Shown here: positions 41,680 to 50,720 of the stretch, in pieces
Layout of the letters: each line of letters opens with the position of its first letter
Numbering within the stretch: position 1 is the stretch's first letter
Position numbers and translations under genes: made by a program
Assembly: GCF_036203305.1 (NCBI RefSeq)
Contig: NZ_CP108131.1
Span: 5,146,001 to 5,210,000 of the forward strand
DNA length: 64,000 nucleotides
Direction of reading: 5' to 3'
Source of the DNA: Streptomyces sp. NBC_00190
GTDB taxonomy: Bacteria; Actinomycetota; Actinomycetes; Streptomycetales; Streptomycetaceae
Notes under the pieces: generated by a model
What the model was told of the DNA's origin: nothing
The model's input: only the letters and a program-made list of their open reading frames with translations
Databases searched by the model: none

Positions 41680-41886
41680 GTGGACCAGCCGACTCCCCAC
41701 CCCGCCAAGCCGGGATCCGAGGCCCAGCCCGTCGTCTGCGCGCGCTGTGGTGCCCGGTCTCCGGACGGCGCCCCGATCACCTGGACCTGCTCCATGGAAA
41801 ACGGCAGCAGGCACTACTTCTGCCACGACTGCGCCCGGGCCAACATCCGGGCGATCGAGGGCAGGCTCGACTCCTCCTGGTGGTGA
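41680..41886 (+). CDS. Small zinc-ribbon protein
   Basis: The 68-residue protein has CARCG near residue 20 and CHDCA near 48, plus another Cys in WTCSM, so it can form a zinc ribbon. It ends LDSSWW. The GGAG immediately before GTG is too close to act as a normal ribosome site, while the -10 box fits leaderless expression. Function unknown. Confidence 0.72.
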   Translation: MDQPTPHPAKPGSEAQPVVCARCGARSPDGAPITWTCSMENGSRHYFCHDCARANIRAIEGRLDSSWW

Positions 41887-41914
41887 CCCGGCGCCGGCCT
41901 GCCCGCCCCCTACG

Positions 41915-43243
41915 TCACTCCGCGGACGCGAACCCCGGCAGCCAGGAGTCCAGTTCGTCCCGCAGCCGCACCGTCGAGCCCAGCTGACACAGCACCCCGA
42001 TGGTGCTCAGCGTGACCCGGTGGATCAGCAGGTACGAGGGCGGCAGGTTGATTTGCCGTCCCAACTGGTGTGCGGGGGACCGGGGATCGGCGATCCGCGC
42101 CGCCTGGCCGCGCAGCCACGCCCGTGTGAAGGTGAACTCCTCGGCCTCGGCGGGCTCGATGATCGGCTTGAGATAGTCCAGTACCGCGTCGGGGTCCAGT
42201 TCGATGGACTCCTTCACGAACCCCTCGGCGCACAGGTGCCCGTAGACCCCCTCGGCATCCCCGTCCAGCGTCATCCGCAGTGACTTGCCGATGGGCTTGG
42301 GCCAGCCGCCCGGCAGCCGGTCGACCGTGCCGAAGTCCAGGACGCCCAGCCGCATCCGGCCCTCCGGCCCCGATATCAGCCGGAAGTTGCCCGGGTGCGG
42401 GTCCGCGTGCAGCAGCCCGGTGCGGGCGGGACCGGAGAAGAGGAACCGGGCCAGCAACTGCCCGGCGCGGTCGCGCTCCTCCTGAGTGCCGTCGGCTATC
42501 ACCTCCGACAGCGGGGTCCCCTCCATCCACTCGGTCACCAGCACCTCGTCGCCCTGGTGCACGACATCCGGCACCACGACGTCGGGGTCGCCCTCGAACG
42601 CGTCCGCGTGCGTCCGCTGCGCCTCGGCCTCCAGCTCGTAGTCGAGCTCCTCCGCGACCCGGTCGCGCAACTCCTTGATGAGCGGCTTGATCTCCATGCC
42701 CGGTATCAGCGGCCCCAGCAGACCCGCGAACCGGCCCAGCTGCTTCAGGTCCGACAGCAGAGCCTCGCCGGCCCCCGGGTACTGGACCTTGACGGCCACC
42801 TGCCGGCCGTCGTGCCACACCGCCCGGTGCACCTGCCCGATCGAGGCGGCCGCGGCCGGCTTGTCCTCGAACTCCTCGAACAGATCCCGCCAGTCCGCGC
42901 CCAGTCGGTCCGCCAGCACCTGGTGCACCGTGGCCGTGGGCAGCGGCGGGGCCGCTTCCTGAAGCTTGGTCAGCGCAGCCCGGTAGGGCCCGGCGACCTC
43001 CTCGGGCAGGGCAGACTCGAAGACCGACAGGGCCTGCCCGAACTTCATGGCACCGCCCTTCAGCTCCCCGAGCGTCCGGAACAGCTGCTCGGCGGTGCGC
43101 TGCTGAAGCTCGCGCGCCACTATCTCCGCCGACTTGCCGCCGATCCGCTTGCCCAGCCCCCAGGTTGCCCGACCCGCGATGCCGAGCGGCAGCGCGGCCA
43201 GCTTGACGGTACGGGTGACCGCCTTCCGGGGAAGATCAGACAT
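41915..43243 (-). CDS. ABC1 (AarF/UbiB-type) atypical kinase
   Basis: The 442-residue protein has the ABC1 features: KFGQALSVFESALPEE (KxGQ motif), AAASIGQVHRAV (the Ala-rich loop replacing the Gly loop), VAVKVQYPG (ATP Lys), EELDYELEA, HADPHPGNF (catalytic loop) and LDFG. Homologues act in quinone or lipid metabolism, or as ATPases. In mycobacteria the homologue sits beside whiB7, as here. ATG 43243 has GGAGGGG a few bases upstream. The long in-frame region above the ATG has no kinase features, so it is not included. Confidence 0.9.
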   Translation of the reverse strand: MSDLPRKAVTRTVKLAALPLGIAGRATWGLGKRIGGKSAEIVARELQQRTAEQLFRTLGELKGGAMKFGQALSVFESALPEEVAGPYRAALTKLQEAAPPLPTATVHQVLADRLGADWRDLFEEFEDKPAAAASIGQVHRAVWHDGRQVAVKVQYPGAGEALLSDLKQLGRFAGLLGPLIPGMEIKPLIKELRDRVAEELDYELEAEAQRTHADAFEGDPDVVVPDVVHQGDEVLVTEWMEGTPLSEVIADGTQEERDRAGQLLARFLFSGPARTGLLHADPHPGNFRLISGPEGRMRLGVLDFGTVDRLPGGWPKPIGKSLRMTLDGDAEGVYGHLCAEGFVKESIELDPDAVLDYLKPIIEPAEAEEFTFTRAWLRGQAARIADPRSPAHQLGRQINLPPSYLLIHRVTLSTIGVLCQLGSTVRLRDELDSWLPGFASAE

Positions 43244-43316
43244 ACGCCCCTCCATTTCCCAGACAGCTGCGCCGCAAGCGGCGGTTCGGGAAGACCCCTC
43301 CGACCCACGCATCCTG

Positions 43317-44459
43317 TCATGGCCCCTCCGGAGGATCCCCTCCTGATCCTCCTCCCAGTCGCTGGAGCAGAGCTGGACGACCTGCGTTCGCTCCGCACGG
43401 GCAGTCGGGGTGCGGGACGACCGGGCTGCGCTGCCAGTGCAGGGCCGGGAGCGCGGCCTCCCAGCGGGAGGCGGTGGAGGCGGGCAGTTCGCCGTCGAGG
43501 AAGGACAGCGCGTGGGCCGCGGCCAGACCGGCCACCGCCGTGGACAGGCCCAGGTCGCACGCGCCGCCCGCCCGGCGCCGGTGCGCCGACCGCCACTGCA
43601 CCAGCAACCTCGGCCAGGCCGGATCAAGGTCCACCCGCTCGCGCTCCATGCACCCCGCGCACGCCGTCGAACCCGGCAGCACCAGCGGTCCCACCAGTCC
43701 GGTGCCCTCCAGCACCCCCGCGTACAGGTGCGGGATGCCCGTCGCCACCCAGTCGGCCGCGGTGTCCGGATCCGGGGCCCAGGCCTGCAGCCCGTCGCGG
43801 GGCGCGACCACCACCAGGGCGAGCCCGGGCTCCGGGCCCTCGCTCTCCCCGGCCCGCGGCGCGCGCCCCGGAGCCGACTGGCGCACCAGCCTGCCCGCGG
43901 CCTCGGCCCGCAGGCGGCCCACGCTCTGCGACCCGAACCCGCCCGGCGCCACGTCCCCGGGTTCCACCCGGCCACCGTCGAGCACCTCGACCCCGCCCAC
44001 ACCGGCTCCCGACAGGACCGCGGCGATCAACGCGCCCACCCGGCCGCTCCCGCGCACCTGCACCCGTATCGCCCGGCGCGCGGCGATCCCCCGCAAGTCC
44101 CCGCCCGGCTCACGGTGGACCAAGGACAGCGAGCCCAGATCGGGCCCCAGCCGCTCCAGGGCCTCCGGCCGCTTGCGCACGGCCTGGGCGAGCGGGCCGC
44201 CCGCCGTGGCGTCGTCGAGCAGTCCGGCCGCCGCCAGCCGCCGGACCAGTTCGTCGGCCTGGCCGTCCGGCAGTCCCATCCCCGAGGCCTCGGCCCGTAA
44301 CAGCTCCATCCGCCGCGTCCCGTCGATGCGGTCGATGAGCGCGCCCGTCGCCGTGTCGACGGGGCCCAGCACCACCGCGTGGGCGGGTGTCACCCCGAAC
44401 TGAACCGTCTGCAGATCCCTCCAGGCCCGTGCCAGCGCCGGCTTCACCTTCGGATACAC
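43317..44459 (-). CDS. ThiF-family adenylyltransferase-like protein
   Basis: The 380-residue protein has an N-terminal region that resembles the peptide-recognition part of RiPP ThiF proteins, then a Rossmann half with VQVRGSGRVGALIAAVLSG (nucleotide loop), DGGRVEPGDVAPGGF (Asp/Arg set) and cysteines CAGC and CPCG that suit a zinc site. The classic adenylation Arg/Gln residues are not all visible. No leader peptide or other RiPP gene is adjacent. GTG 44459 has GAGGGGGG before it. Confidence 0.75.
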   Translation of the reverse strand: MYPKVKPALARAWRDLQTVQFGVTPAHAVVLGPVDTATGALIDRIDGTRRMELLRAEASGMGLPDGQADELVRRLAAAGLLDDATAGGPLAQAVRKRPEALERLGPDLGSLSLVHREPGGDLRGIAARRAIRVQVRGSGRVGALIAAVLSGAGVGGVEVLDGGRVEPGDVAPGGFGSQSVGRLRAEAAGRLVRQSAPGRAPRAGESEGPEPGLALVVVAPRDGLQAWAPDPDTAADWVATGIPHLYAGVLEGTGLVGPLVLPGSTACAGCMERERVDLDPAWPRLLVQWRSAHRRRAGGACDLGLSTAVAGLAAAHALSFLDGELPASTASRWEAALPALHWQRSPVVPHPDCPCGANAGRPALLQRLGGGSGGDPPEGP

Positions 44460-44670
44460 GGCCGCCCCCCTCGATTCCGCGTGCGCACCCGCGCCGCCTC
44501 TTTTCCGCTCTCCCGCAACATTGCCCGTCCGCCGCATTCCGTGCGGGAATTTGTCCACAGGCGAGGTGTATTAGGCATATGAGATGGAGAAATGGGGTGT
44601 TCCGGATGCCGACTGTGAATCGATCGCGTTCGACTGCCGGACGGGCGGGACTTCCGCCACGGCTAGCGGG

Positions 44671-44676
44671 TACCGT
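44671..44676 (+). promoter_or_regulatory. -10 box of a leaderless promoter
   Basis: TACCGT ends 6 nt before GTG 44683. Confidence 0.5.
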
Positions 44677-44682
44677 CGTCGC

Positions 44683-45222
44683 GTGTCCGCCGACCCACCG
44701 CAGCGCGCCGTAGAAGTCCGCCGGAGCGCGCGCCGCCGCAGGACCGTATCCGCCTATCGCGAGGGTGACCGTACGGTCGTCCTCATCCCTGCCCGGATGT
44801 CCGAGGCCGAGGAGCGGCGCTGGGTGGGCGTCATGCTCGACAAGCTGGCCGCCCAGGAGAGCAAGCGCACCCTCGGCGACGCGGAACTCACCGAGCGCGC
44901 CGAGCGTTTGTCCGAGCAGTACTTCACCGGCCGCGCCCGCCCCCGCTCGGTCCGCTGGGTCACCAACCAGAACACCCGCTGGGGCTCCTGCACCCCGGCC
45001 GAAGGCAGCATCCGGCTCTCCCACCGCCTCCAGGGGATGCCGGAGTACGTCATCGACTACGTCCTCCTGCACGAGCTGGCCCACCTCCTCGTGCCCGGCC
45101 ACGGCCCCCGCTTCTGGGAGCTGCTGGAGGCGTATCCCCGGACCGAGCGGGCCCGCGGATACCTGGAGGGAATCGTCGCCGCCGAGCGCCTCCCGAAGGT
45201 CCCCGCCGCCCGCGACGAATAG
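44683..45222 (+). CDS. YgjP-like M48-type metallopeptidase
   Basis: The 179-residue protein has VTNQNTRWGSCTP and LLHELAHLLVPGHGPRFW, the paired motifs of the YgjP/WLM family (HELAH zinc site plus a downstream His). These proteins are small gluzincin-like peptidases of unknown substrate. GTG 44683, not the further upstream in-frame start, is selected because of the -10 box position and because the conserved basic RRSARRRRT segment comes near the start. Confidence 0.87.
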   Translation: MSADPPQRAVEVRRSARRRRTVSAYREGDRTVVLIPARMSEAEERRWVGVMLDKLAAQESKRTLGDAELTERAERLSEQYFTGRARPRSVRWVTNQNTRWGSCTPAEGSIRLSHRLQGMPEYVIDYVLLHELAHLLVPGHGPRFWELLEAYPRTERARGYLEGIVAAERLPKVPAARDE

Positions 45223-45275
45223 CGGCGCCCGTCCGCACTGTCACGGACGGTGATATGTACCGGGTCGGTACCGAC

Positions 45276-45306
45276 TTGGCCGGATGTCGGCAGTTGCCGT
45301 TAGCCT
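45276..45306 (+). promoter_or_regulatory. Promoter of the TerD-AIM24 operon
   Basis: TTGGCC (45276-45281) and TAGCCT (45301-45306) are 19 bases apart; the start codon is 45 bases further on. Confidence 0.5.
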
Positions 45307-45350
45307 GAGCGGCACGCATTCACAGTCGGGATGGGGGACGGTCGTTACGT

Positions 45351-47006
45351 ATGGCCAGGGAATTCCAACGGGGCCACAAGGCCAAGATCAGTGATCTGAC
45401 GCCGGGCACGGATCTTTACGTGGGCGTCCAGATCGCCGGACCCGGACTCACCTTCGACATCAGCTGTTTCGGCCTCGATGCGAACGAGCAGCTGTCCGAC
45501 GACCGCTACTTCGTCTTCTTCAACCAGCCGAAGTCGCCCGAGGAGTCCATCCAGCAGCTCGGTGCGCAGGCCGGAGACACCGAATCCTTCCGGGTGACCC
45601 TGGACCGCGTGCCGGCCTCCATCCACAAGCTGTCCTTCACCGCCACCATCGACGGCGCCGGCCAGATGTCGCAGATCGGCCCCGGCTACATCCGGATCGT
45701 CGCGGGCGGCGAGGAAGTCGTCCGGTACTCGTTCACGGGTGCGGAGTTCACCACCGAGCGGGCCGTGATGCTCGGCGACTTCTACCTCAAGGACGTATGG
45801 CGCTTCGCAGCCGTCGGCCAGGGCTTCGACGGCGGACTCGCCGCGCTGCTCAAGAACTTCGGCGGCGAGGTCGCCGAGGAGGAGGAGCCGCAGCAGCAGG
45901 CCCCGGCCCAGACCGGCGCCGCGCCCGGATTCGCCCCGCCGCCGCAGGCCCAGGCACCGTCCTTCGGCGCCCCCGCCCAGGCCCCGGCACCCCAGGCCGC
46001 GCCGCAGCAGGCCCCGGCCCCCGCGCCCTCGTTCGGCGCGCCGCCCGCTCCGGCCCCCGCCCCGCAGCCGCAGGCGTACCCGCAGCACAGCGCGCCCACC
46101 ATGGCCGCGCCGCTCGCTCCGCCCGCCCCCGCGCCGTACGGCCAGCCGCCGCAGCAGCCCTCGTACGGCCAGGTTCCCCCGCCCGCTCCGGCCCCCGCCC
46201 CCTACGGGCAGCAGCCGGGCTACGGCCAGGTGCCGGGGCAGGTACCGGGCCAGATGCCCGGGCAGTTCCCCGGCCAGGCTCCCGGCCAGTACCCCCCTGG
46301 CGGTCAGCAGCCCGGCTACGGGCAGCAGGCCCCCGCCCCCGCCGCGGCCGGTCTCACCGCCGCGCTCCAGCCGTACAAGGAAGCCCCCACGGGCGCCCGC
46401 TGGACCGCGCAGAACCCGCAGCTCATGCGCGTCGACCTGTCGATGGGCGGCCAGCCCGTCCTCGCCCGCCAGGGCAGCATGGTCCTGTACCAGGGCAAGG
46501 TCGACTTCAGCTACAAGGGCGCGGGCTTCGCGGGCCGCATCGTGGGCAACGCCACCGGCCAGGAGATGCAGCTGATGCGCTGCACCGGCCGCGGCCAGGT
46601 CTTCCTCGCGGAGAACGGCGCCCACCTGCACGCCATCGAGCTCCAGGGTGACGCGATCTGCGTCTCCGCCGAGAACGTGCTCGCCTTCGACGAGTCGCTC
46701 CAGCACGAGGTCCGCCGCATCGAGGGCCACGGCATCCCCGGCGGCGCCCTGTTCACCATGCAGTTCCAGGGCGCCGGCACCGTGATCGTCAAGACGCACG
46801 GCGTCCCGGTCGTCCTGCCCGTCACCCCGACCACCTTCGCGGACAGCAACGCCATCGTGGCGTGGTCGGCCGCCTCACAGGTGATCATCTCCAGCCAGGT
46901 CCGGCTCCGGCGCAACGCCTACCCCGGCCACAGCGGGGAGACCGTGAACCTCCAGTTCCGCGGCGCTCCCGGCAACTTCATCGTCGTCCAGCCGTACGAG
47001 GTCTGA
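45351..47006 (+). CDS. TerD domain-AIM24 fusion protein
   Basis: The 551-residue protein has three parts. Residues 1-170 are a TerD/calcium-binding stress domain (GTDLYVGVQIAGPG, FDISCFGLDANEQLSDDRYFVFFN). Residues about 178-345 are a Pro/Gln/Ala linker with repeated PSFGAP and GYGQVPGQ units. Residues about 350-551 are an AIM24 beta domain (QLMRVDLSMGGQPVLARQGSMV, AENVLAFDESL). TerD domains bind Ca2+ in tellurite/phage-stress systems; AIM24 is a mitochondrial and bacterial fold of uncertain role. Two further AIM24 genes follow at once. Confidence 0.9.
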   Translation: MAREFQRGHKAKISDLTPGTDLYVGVQIAGPGLTFDISCFGLDANEQLSDDRYFVFFNQPKSPEESIQQLGAQAGDTESFRVTLDRVPASIHKLSFTATIDGAGQMSQIGPGYIRIVAGGEEVVRYSFTGAEFTTERAVMLGDFYLKDVWRFAAVGQGFDGGLAALLKNFGGEVAEEEEPQQQAPAQTGAAPGFAPPPQAQAPSFGAPAQAPAPQAAPQQAPAPAPSFGAPPAPAPAPQPQAYPQHSAPTMAAPLAPPAPAPYGQPPQQPSYGQVPPPAPAPAPYGQQPGYGQVPGQVPGQMPGQFPGQAPGQYPPGGQQPGYGQQAPAPAAAGLTAALQPYKEAPTGARWTAQNPQLMRVDLSMGGQPVLARQGSMVLYQGKVDFSYKGAGFAGRIVGNATGQEMQLMRCTGRGQVFLAENGAHLHAIELQGDAICVSAENVLAFDESLQHEVRRIEGHGIPGGALFTMQFQGAGTVIVKTHGVPVVLPVTPTTFADSNAIVAWSAASQVIISSQVRLRRNAYPGHSGETVNLQFRGAPGNFIVVQPYEV

Positions 47007-47017
47007 GGGAGCCCGTC

Positions 47018-47707
47018 ATGAACGCAATGAACCAGCAGCTCGCGGGCTACGCCCCGACGCCCGTCACGGCCCGCATGGAGAACCACGGACGGGCCATGCT
47101 CAAGGTCGCCATGCAGAGCGGCCAGGACCTCTTCGCCCGTACCGGCTCGATGGTCGCGTACGAGGGCTTCGTGCAGTACGAGCCCAACCCGCCGGCCGTG
47201 CGCCAGATGGCCTCGCAGTGGCTCACCGGCGAGGGCGCCCCGCTGATGAAGTGCACCGGCGACGGCCTGCTCTACCTCGCCGACTACGGCGCGGACGTCG
47301 TCGTCGTCAACCTCAACAACGACGCCCTCTCCGTGAACGGGACCAACCTGCTCGCCTTCGACGCCCACCTCCAGTGGGGCGTCGAGCGGGTCAAGGGCAT
47401 GGCGAAGTTCGCCGGCCAGGGCCTGTTCAACGTGCAGGTCGCCGGTACCGGGTGGGTCGCGATCACCTCCCGCGGCACCCCGATCGTGGTCGACTGCGGT
47501 CGCGGCGAGGACGAGACGTACGTCGACCCGGACGCGCTCGTCGCCTGGTCGCCGAATCTCAAGGTCAAGGGGAAGCGCAGCTTCAAGGCCTCGTCGATGA
47601 TCGGCCGGGGCAGCGGGGAGGCCTACCAGATGGCCTTCTCCGGCCAGGGCATCGTCGTCGTACAGCCGAGCGAGGACAGCACCGACCGGCTCCGGGCCCG
47701 GGGCTGA
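47018..47707 (+). CDS. AIM24 family protein
   Basis: The 229-residue protein is an AIM24 domain alone (MLKVAMQSGQDLFARTGSMVAYEG; NGTNLLAFDAHLQWGVERV; GTGWVAITSRGTPIV). It starts 11 bases after the TerD-AIM24 stop, with GAGGGAG as ribosome site. It is a second, diverged copy in the same operon. Confidence 0.9.
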   Translation: MNAMNQQLAGYAPTPVTARMENHGRAMLKVAMQSGQDLFARTGSMVAYEGFVQYEPNPPAVRQMASQWLTGEGAPLMKCTGDGLLYLADYGADVVVVNLNNDALSVNGTNLLAFDAHLQWGVERVKGMAKFAGQGLFNVQVAGTGWVAITSRGTPIVVDCGRGEDETYVDPDALVAWSPNLKVKGKRSFKASSMIGRGSGEAYQMAFSGQGIVVVQPSEDSTDRLRARG

Positions 47708-47724
47708 GGGGGAGCGGACACATC

Positions 47725-48480
47725 ATGCAGAGCGCACTTTTCGCCCACGCCGAGGCGCAGTCCCAGGAGCGGTACGCCGTCCAGAACCCGCAGCTGCTGC
47801 GGGTCTCGCTGACCGGCCACGACGACGTACTCGCCCGCAAGGGCGCGATGGTCGCCTACCAGGGGATCATCGACTTCGACGGCGAGTACCAGAGCACCAA
47901 CCAGCGCACCGCCCGCGCCCGCACGGGTGAGGGCCTCGACCTCATGCGCTGCTCCGGGCAGGGCACGGTCTACCTGGCCAACCTGGCCCAGTACGTGCAC
48001 GTCGTGGACGTGGACCAGGACGGCCTCACCGTCGACAGCAGCTACGTGCTGGCCATGGACTCCACCCTGCACACCGAGGCCATCGCGGTGGACAGCCAGT
48101 ACGGGATCTCCGGCTCCGGCAAGTACCAGCTCAACATCACCGGCCGCGGCAAGGTCGCGCTGATGACCTCCGGGCAGCCGCTGATGATGCAGGTCACGCC
48201 CGACAAGTACGTCAACGCGGACGCGGACGCCATCGTCGCCTGGTCCACCTCGCTGCGGGTGCAGATGCAGGCCCAGACGCACTCCACCGGAGTGTGGCGC
48301 CGGCGCGGCAACACCGGCGAGGGCTGGGAGCTGAGCTTCCTCGGCACCGGTTTCGCCCTCGTGCAGCCCAGCGAGGTGCTGCCGCCGCAGAACGCCCAGC
48401 TCGGCCAGGGCGCCGCGGCGCAGTTCGGCATGGGCCAGCACGGCTCGCACGCGCAGAACCAGAACAACGCCTGGAACTAG
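47725..48480 (+). CDS. AIM24 family protein
   Basis: The third AIM24 copy has 251 residues (LLRVSLTGHDDVLARKGAMVAYQG; DSSYVLAMDSTLHTE; GTGFALVQPSEV) and ends in a Gln/Asn/His-rich tail. It begins 17 bases after the second copy with GGGGGAG upstream. The three products may form a hetero-oligomer; this is inference. Confidence 0.9.
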   Translation: MQSALFAHAEAQSQERYAVQNPQLLRVSLTGHDDVLARKGAMVAYQGIIDFDGEYQSTNQRTARARTGEGLDLMRCSGQGTVYLANLAQYVHVVDVDQDGLTVDSSYVLAMDSTLHTEAIAVDSQYGISGSGKYQLNITGRGKVALMTSGQPLMMQVTPDKYVNADADAIVAWSTSLRVQMQAQTHSTGVWRRRGNTGEGWELSFLGTGFALVQPSEVLPPQNAQLGQGAAAQFGMGQHGSHAQNQNNAWN

Positions 48481-48533
48481 CCGCACGGCGAAGGCACGGG
48501 CAAGGCAGCTGCCGGGCACGAGCCAGATACGCG

Positions 48534-48569
48534 GAAGGGGCGGCCCCGGGCATCCGGGGCCGCCCCTTC
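48534..48569. terminator. Bidirectional terminator after the AIM24 operon
   Basis: A perfect 16-bp stem with a GCAT loop lies between convergent AIM24 and NUDIX genes. Confidence 0.85.
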
Positions 48570-48591
48570 CTCACGTCACGGCGTCACGGCG

Positions 48592-49122
48592 TCACGCGCC
48601 GAGCCGTGCCAGGGCCGCCTCCAGCAGCCGCACGACCGAGGTGTCGGCCACCGCCGCCACCTCCTCGTACGGGAACCAGCGCAGGTCCAGGGACTCCTCG
48701 CTGATCTCCGCCACCGCACCGGCCGGCGCCAGCGCCGCATACTGCACGTCAAGGTGCCAGTGGCAGGGCGCCGGGATCGGATGCCGGTCGAGGCGCACCG
48801 GCCCGCCGGGCAGCAGGCTCAGCCCGGACTCGATGCCGGACTCCTCGCGGGCCTCGCGCAGCGCCGCCTCGGCGAGGGTGGCGTCGCCGGGCTCGCAGTG
48901 GCCGCCCATCTGCAGCCACATGCCCAGCTTCTTGTGCAGGGTCAGCAGGACGCGCCCCCGCTCCGGGTCGATCACCAGGGCGCTGCCGGTGATGTGCCCG
49001 GCCTCGCACGGCTTGTAGACCCCGTCCGGATGGGCGGCCAGGTGCTCCAGGTAGACGTCGCGCAGCTCGGGCTGGTCCTCGTAGCGCTTGAGCACGAGGA
49101 CCGCGTCGTCGTACAGGCTCAC
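48592..49122 (-). CDS. NUDIX hydrolase
   Basis: The 176-residue protein has a Nudix box (GGHCEPGDATLAEAAL, then REAREESGI) and RVLLTLHKKLGMWLQMG before it, as in pyrophosphohydrolases that take NTP- or CoA-like substrates. Its GTG start overlaps the stop of the DUF2342 gene (GTGA), so it is coupled to it. The long minus-strand reading frame extending further upstream is only an overlap with that gene. Confidence 0.88.
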   Translation of the reverse strand: MSLYDDAVLVLKRYEDQPELRDVYLEHLAAHPDGVYKPCEAGHITGSALVIDPERGRVLLTLHKKLGMWLQMGGHCEPGDATLAEAALREAREESGIESGLSLLPGGPVRLDRHPIPAPCHWHLDVQYAALAPAGAVAEISEESLDLRWFPYEEVAAVADTSVVRLLEAALARLGA

Positions 49123-50528
49123 TTCTCCTCGCCGCCGTCCTCGTCGCGCTTCCGGGCGGCCTCGCCGAGCATCTTGTCGAGCTCGGAGAAGTCCAGCTGC
49201 TCGCGGTGCACGAAGCCGTCCGGGTCGTCCAGGTCCGAGGCCGTCGGCAGCATGTCCGGGTGCTCCCACAGCCCGTCGCGGCCGTCCACACCCCGCGCGT
49301 CGGTGAGCGAGGCCCACAGCCGCGAGGCGTCCCGCAGCCGGCGCGGCCGCAGCTCCAGCCCGATCAGCGTCGCGAAGGTCTGCTCCGCCGGGCCGCCCGA
49401 GGCGCGCCGCCGGCGCATGGTCTCGCGCATCGCGTCCGCCGAGGTCAGACGCGGCTTCGCCGCCTCGTGCACGACCGCGTCCACCCAGCCCTCGACCAGT
49501 GCGAGCGCCGTCTCCAGGCGGGCCAGCGCGGCCTTCTGCTCGGGGGTGTCCTGCGGCTGGAACATGCCGCCCTGCAGCGCTTCCTGCAGCTGCTCCGGGT
49601 TCGACGGGTCCAGCTGGCCGACCACGTCCTCCAGCTTCGAGGTGTCGACCTTGATGCCGCGGGCGTAACCCTCGACCGCGCCGAACAGGTGCGAGCGCAG
49701 CCACGGCACGTGTGCGAAGAGCCGGGCGTGGGCCGCCTCGCGCAAGGCCAGGTACAGCCGCACCTCGTCCGCCGGGACGCCCAGGTCCTTGCCGAAGCTC
49801 TCGATGTTCAGCGGCAGCAGCGCGGCCTTGCCGGCCGGGCCCAGCGGCAGCCCGATGTCGGTCGAGCCGACGACCTCGCCCGCGAGCACGCCCACGGCCT
49901 GGCCGATCTGCTGTCCGAACATGGCACCGCCCATGGAGCGCATCATTCCGAGCAGCGGGCCCGCCATGGCCTGCATCTCCTCGGGCAGCACGCTGCCCAT
50001 GGCCGCGCCGACCCGCTCGGCGACCGGGTCCACGAGTTCCTTCCATACCGGGAGGGTCGCCTCGACCCACTCGGCGCGGCTCCACGCGACGGCAGTGGCG
50101 GCGCCCGAGGGCAGCGAGGTCACACCGTCCAGCCAGTGGTCGGCGAGGCGCACGGCCTCCTCGACCGCGGACTTCTCGGCGACGCCGACGCTCGCGTCCT
50201 TCACGCCGTCCGCCGTGCCCTGGGCAACCGTCTGGCGGGCGATGTCCTTGGCCATGTCCCAGTTCACGGGACCGCCCTCGTAGCTGAGCATCTGGCCCAG
50301 CTGCTGGAAGGCCGCGCCCAGGTCGTTCGGGTTCATCGAGCCGAACATCGCCGCGAACGGATTGTCCGCGCCGCCGGGACCCCCCGCGCCGCCCGGCAGG
50401 CCCATGCCGGTGAACCCGAACGGATTCGCCGGGCCGCCCTGGCCGCCCTGATTGCCCTTCTTCTTGCCCTCGTCGCCGTCCTCCGGCTCCTCCGGCGGAA
50501 GGCCGAATCCGAATGGGGTGTCGCTCAC
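49119..50528 (-). CDS. DUF2342 zincin-like protein
   Basis: The 469-residue protein has a Gly/Pro/Phe-rich N-terminus and a helical zincin-like core: LREAAHARLFAHVPWL, a conserved E-x2-H-x5-H block, MFGQQIGQAVGVLAGEV and QTFATLIGLELRPRRLRDA. This is the actinobacterial DUF2342/COG5282 family annotated as zinc-dependent metalloprotease or F420-associated; activity is unproven. GTG 50528 has GAGGAAA 3-9 nt upstream. A homologue lies in the same neighbourhood in M. tuberculosis (Rv3195). Confidence 0.87.
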   Translation of the reverse strand: MSDTPFGFGLPPEEPEDGDEGKKKGNQGGQGGPANPFGFTGMGLPGGAGGPGGADNPFAAMFGSMNPNDLGAAFQQLGQMLSYEGGPVNWDMAKDIARQTVAQGTADGVKDASVGVAEKSAVEEAVRLADHWLDGVTSLPSGAATAVAWSRAEWVEATLPVWKELVDPVAERVGAAMGSVLPEEMQAMAGPLLGMMRSMGGAMFGQQIGQAVGVLAGEVVGSTDIGLPLGPAGKAALLPLNIESFGKDLGVPADEVRLYLALREAAHARLFAHVPWLRSHLFGAVEGYARGIKVDTSKLEDVVGQLDPSNPEQLQEALQGGMFQPQDTPEQKAALARLETALALVEGWVDAVVHEAAKPRLTSADAMRETMRRRRASGGPAEQTFATLIGLELRPRRLRDASRLWASLTDARGVDGRDGLWEHPDMLPTASDLDDPDGFVHREQLDFSELDKMLGEAARKRDEDGGEEK

Positions 50529-50720
50529 GGGTTTCCTCGGCTCGTAGGGCCGTCGGCGGGTGCCGACGGGCAATGGTCCGACAACACCACCCAGCGTAGA
50601 CACCGGAGCCGCTTCCGGGCTCGGTGCTCCGCCGGGTCCTGGGCTGCGGCAGGATGGACATCACCTGGTGGGTACGCGTCACGGCGCGTCCCTACTGAAG
50701 ACAACCGCTGGAGACGCCCG

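Noticed and set aside
41915..44002. ABC1 kinase extended to 695 residues
   Set aside because: The extra N-terminus is the shadow of the ThiF gene in another frame; the kinase starts at ATG 43243 with its own ribosome site.
48592..50682. NUDIX protein fused to a 500-residue upstream part
   Set aside because: The upstream part overlaps the DUF2342 gene in another frame; the coupled GTG 49122 is the true start.
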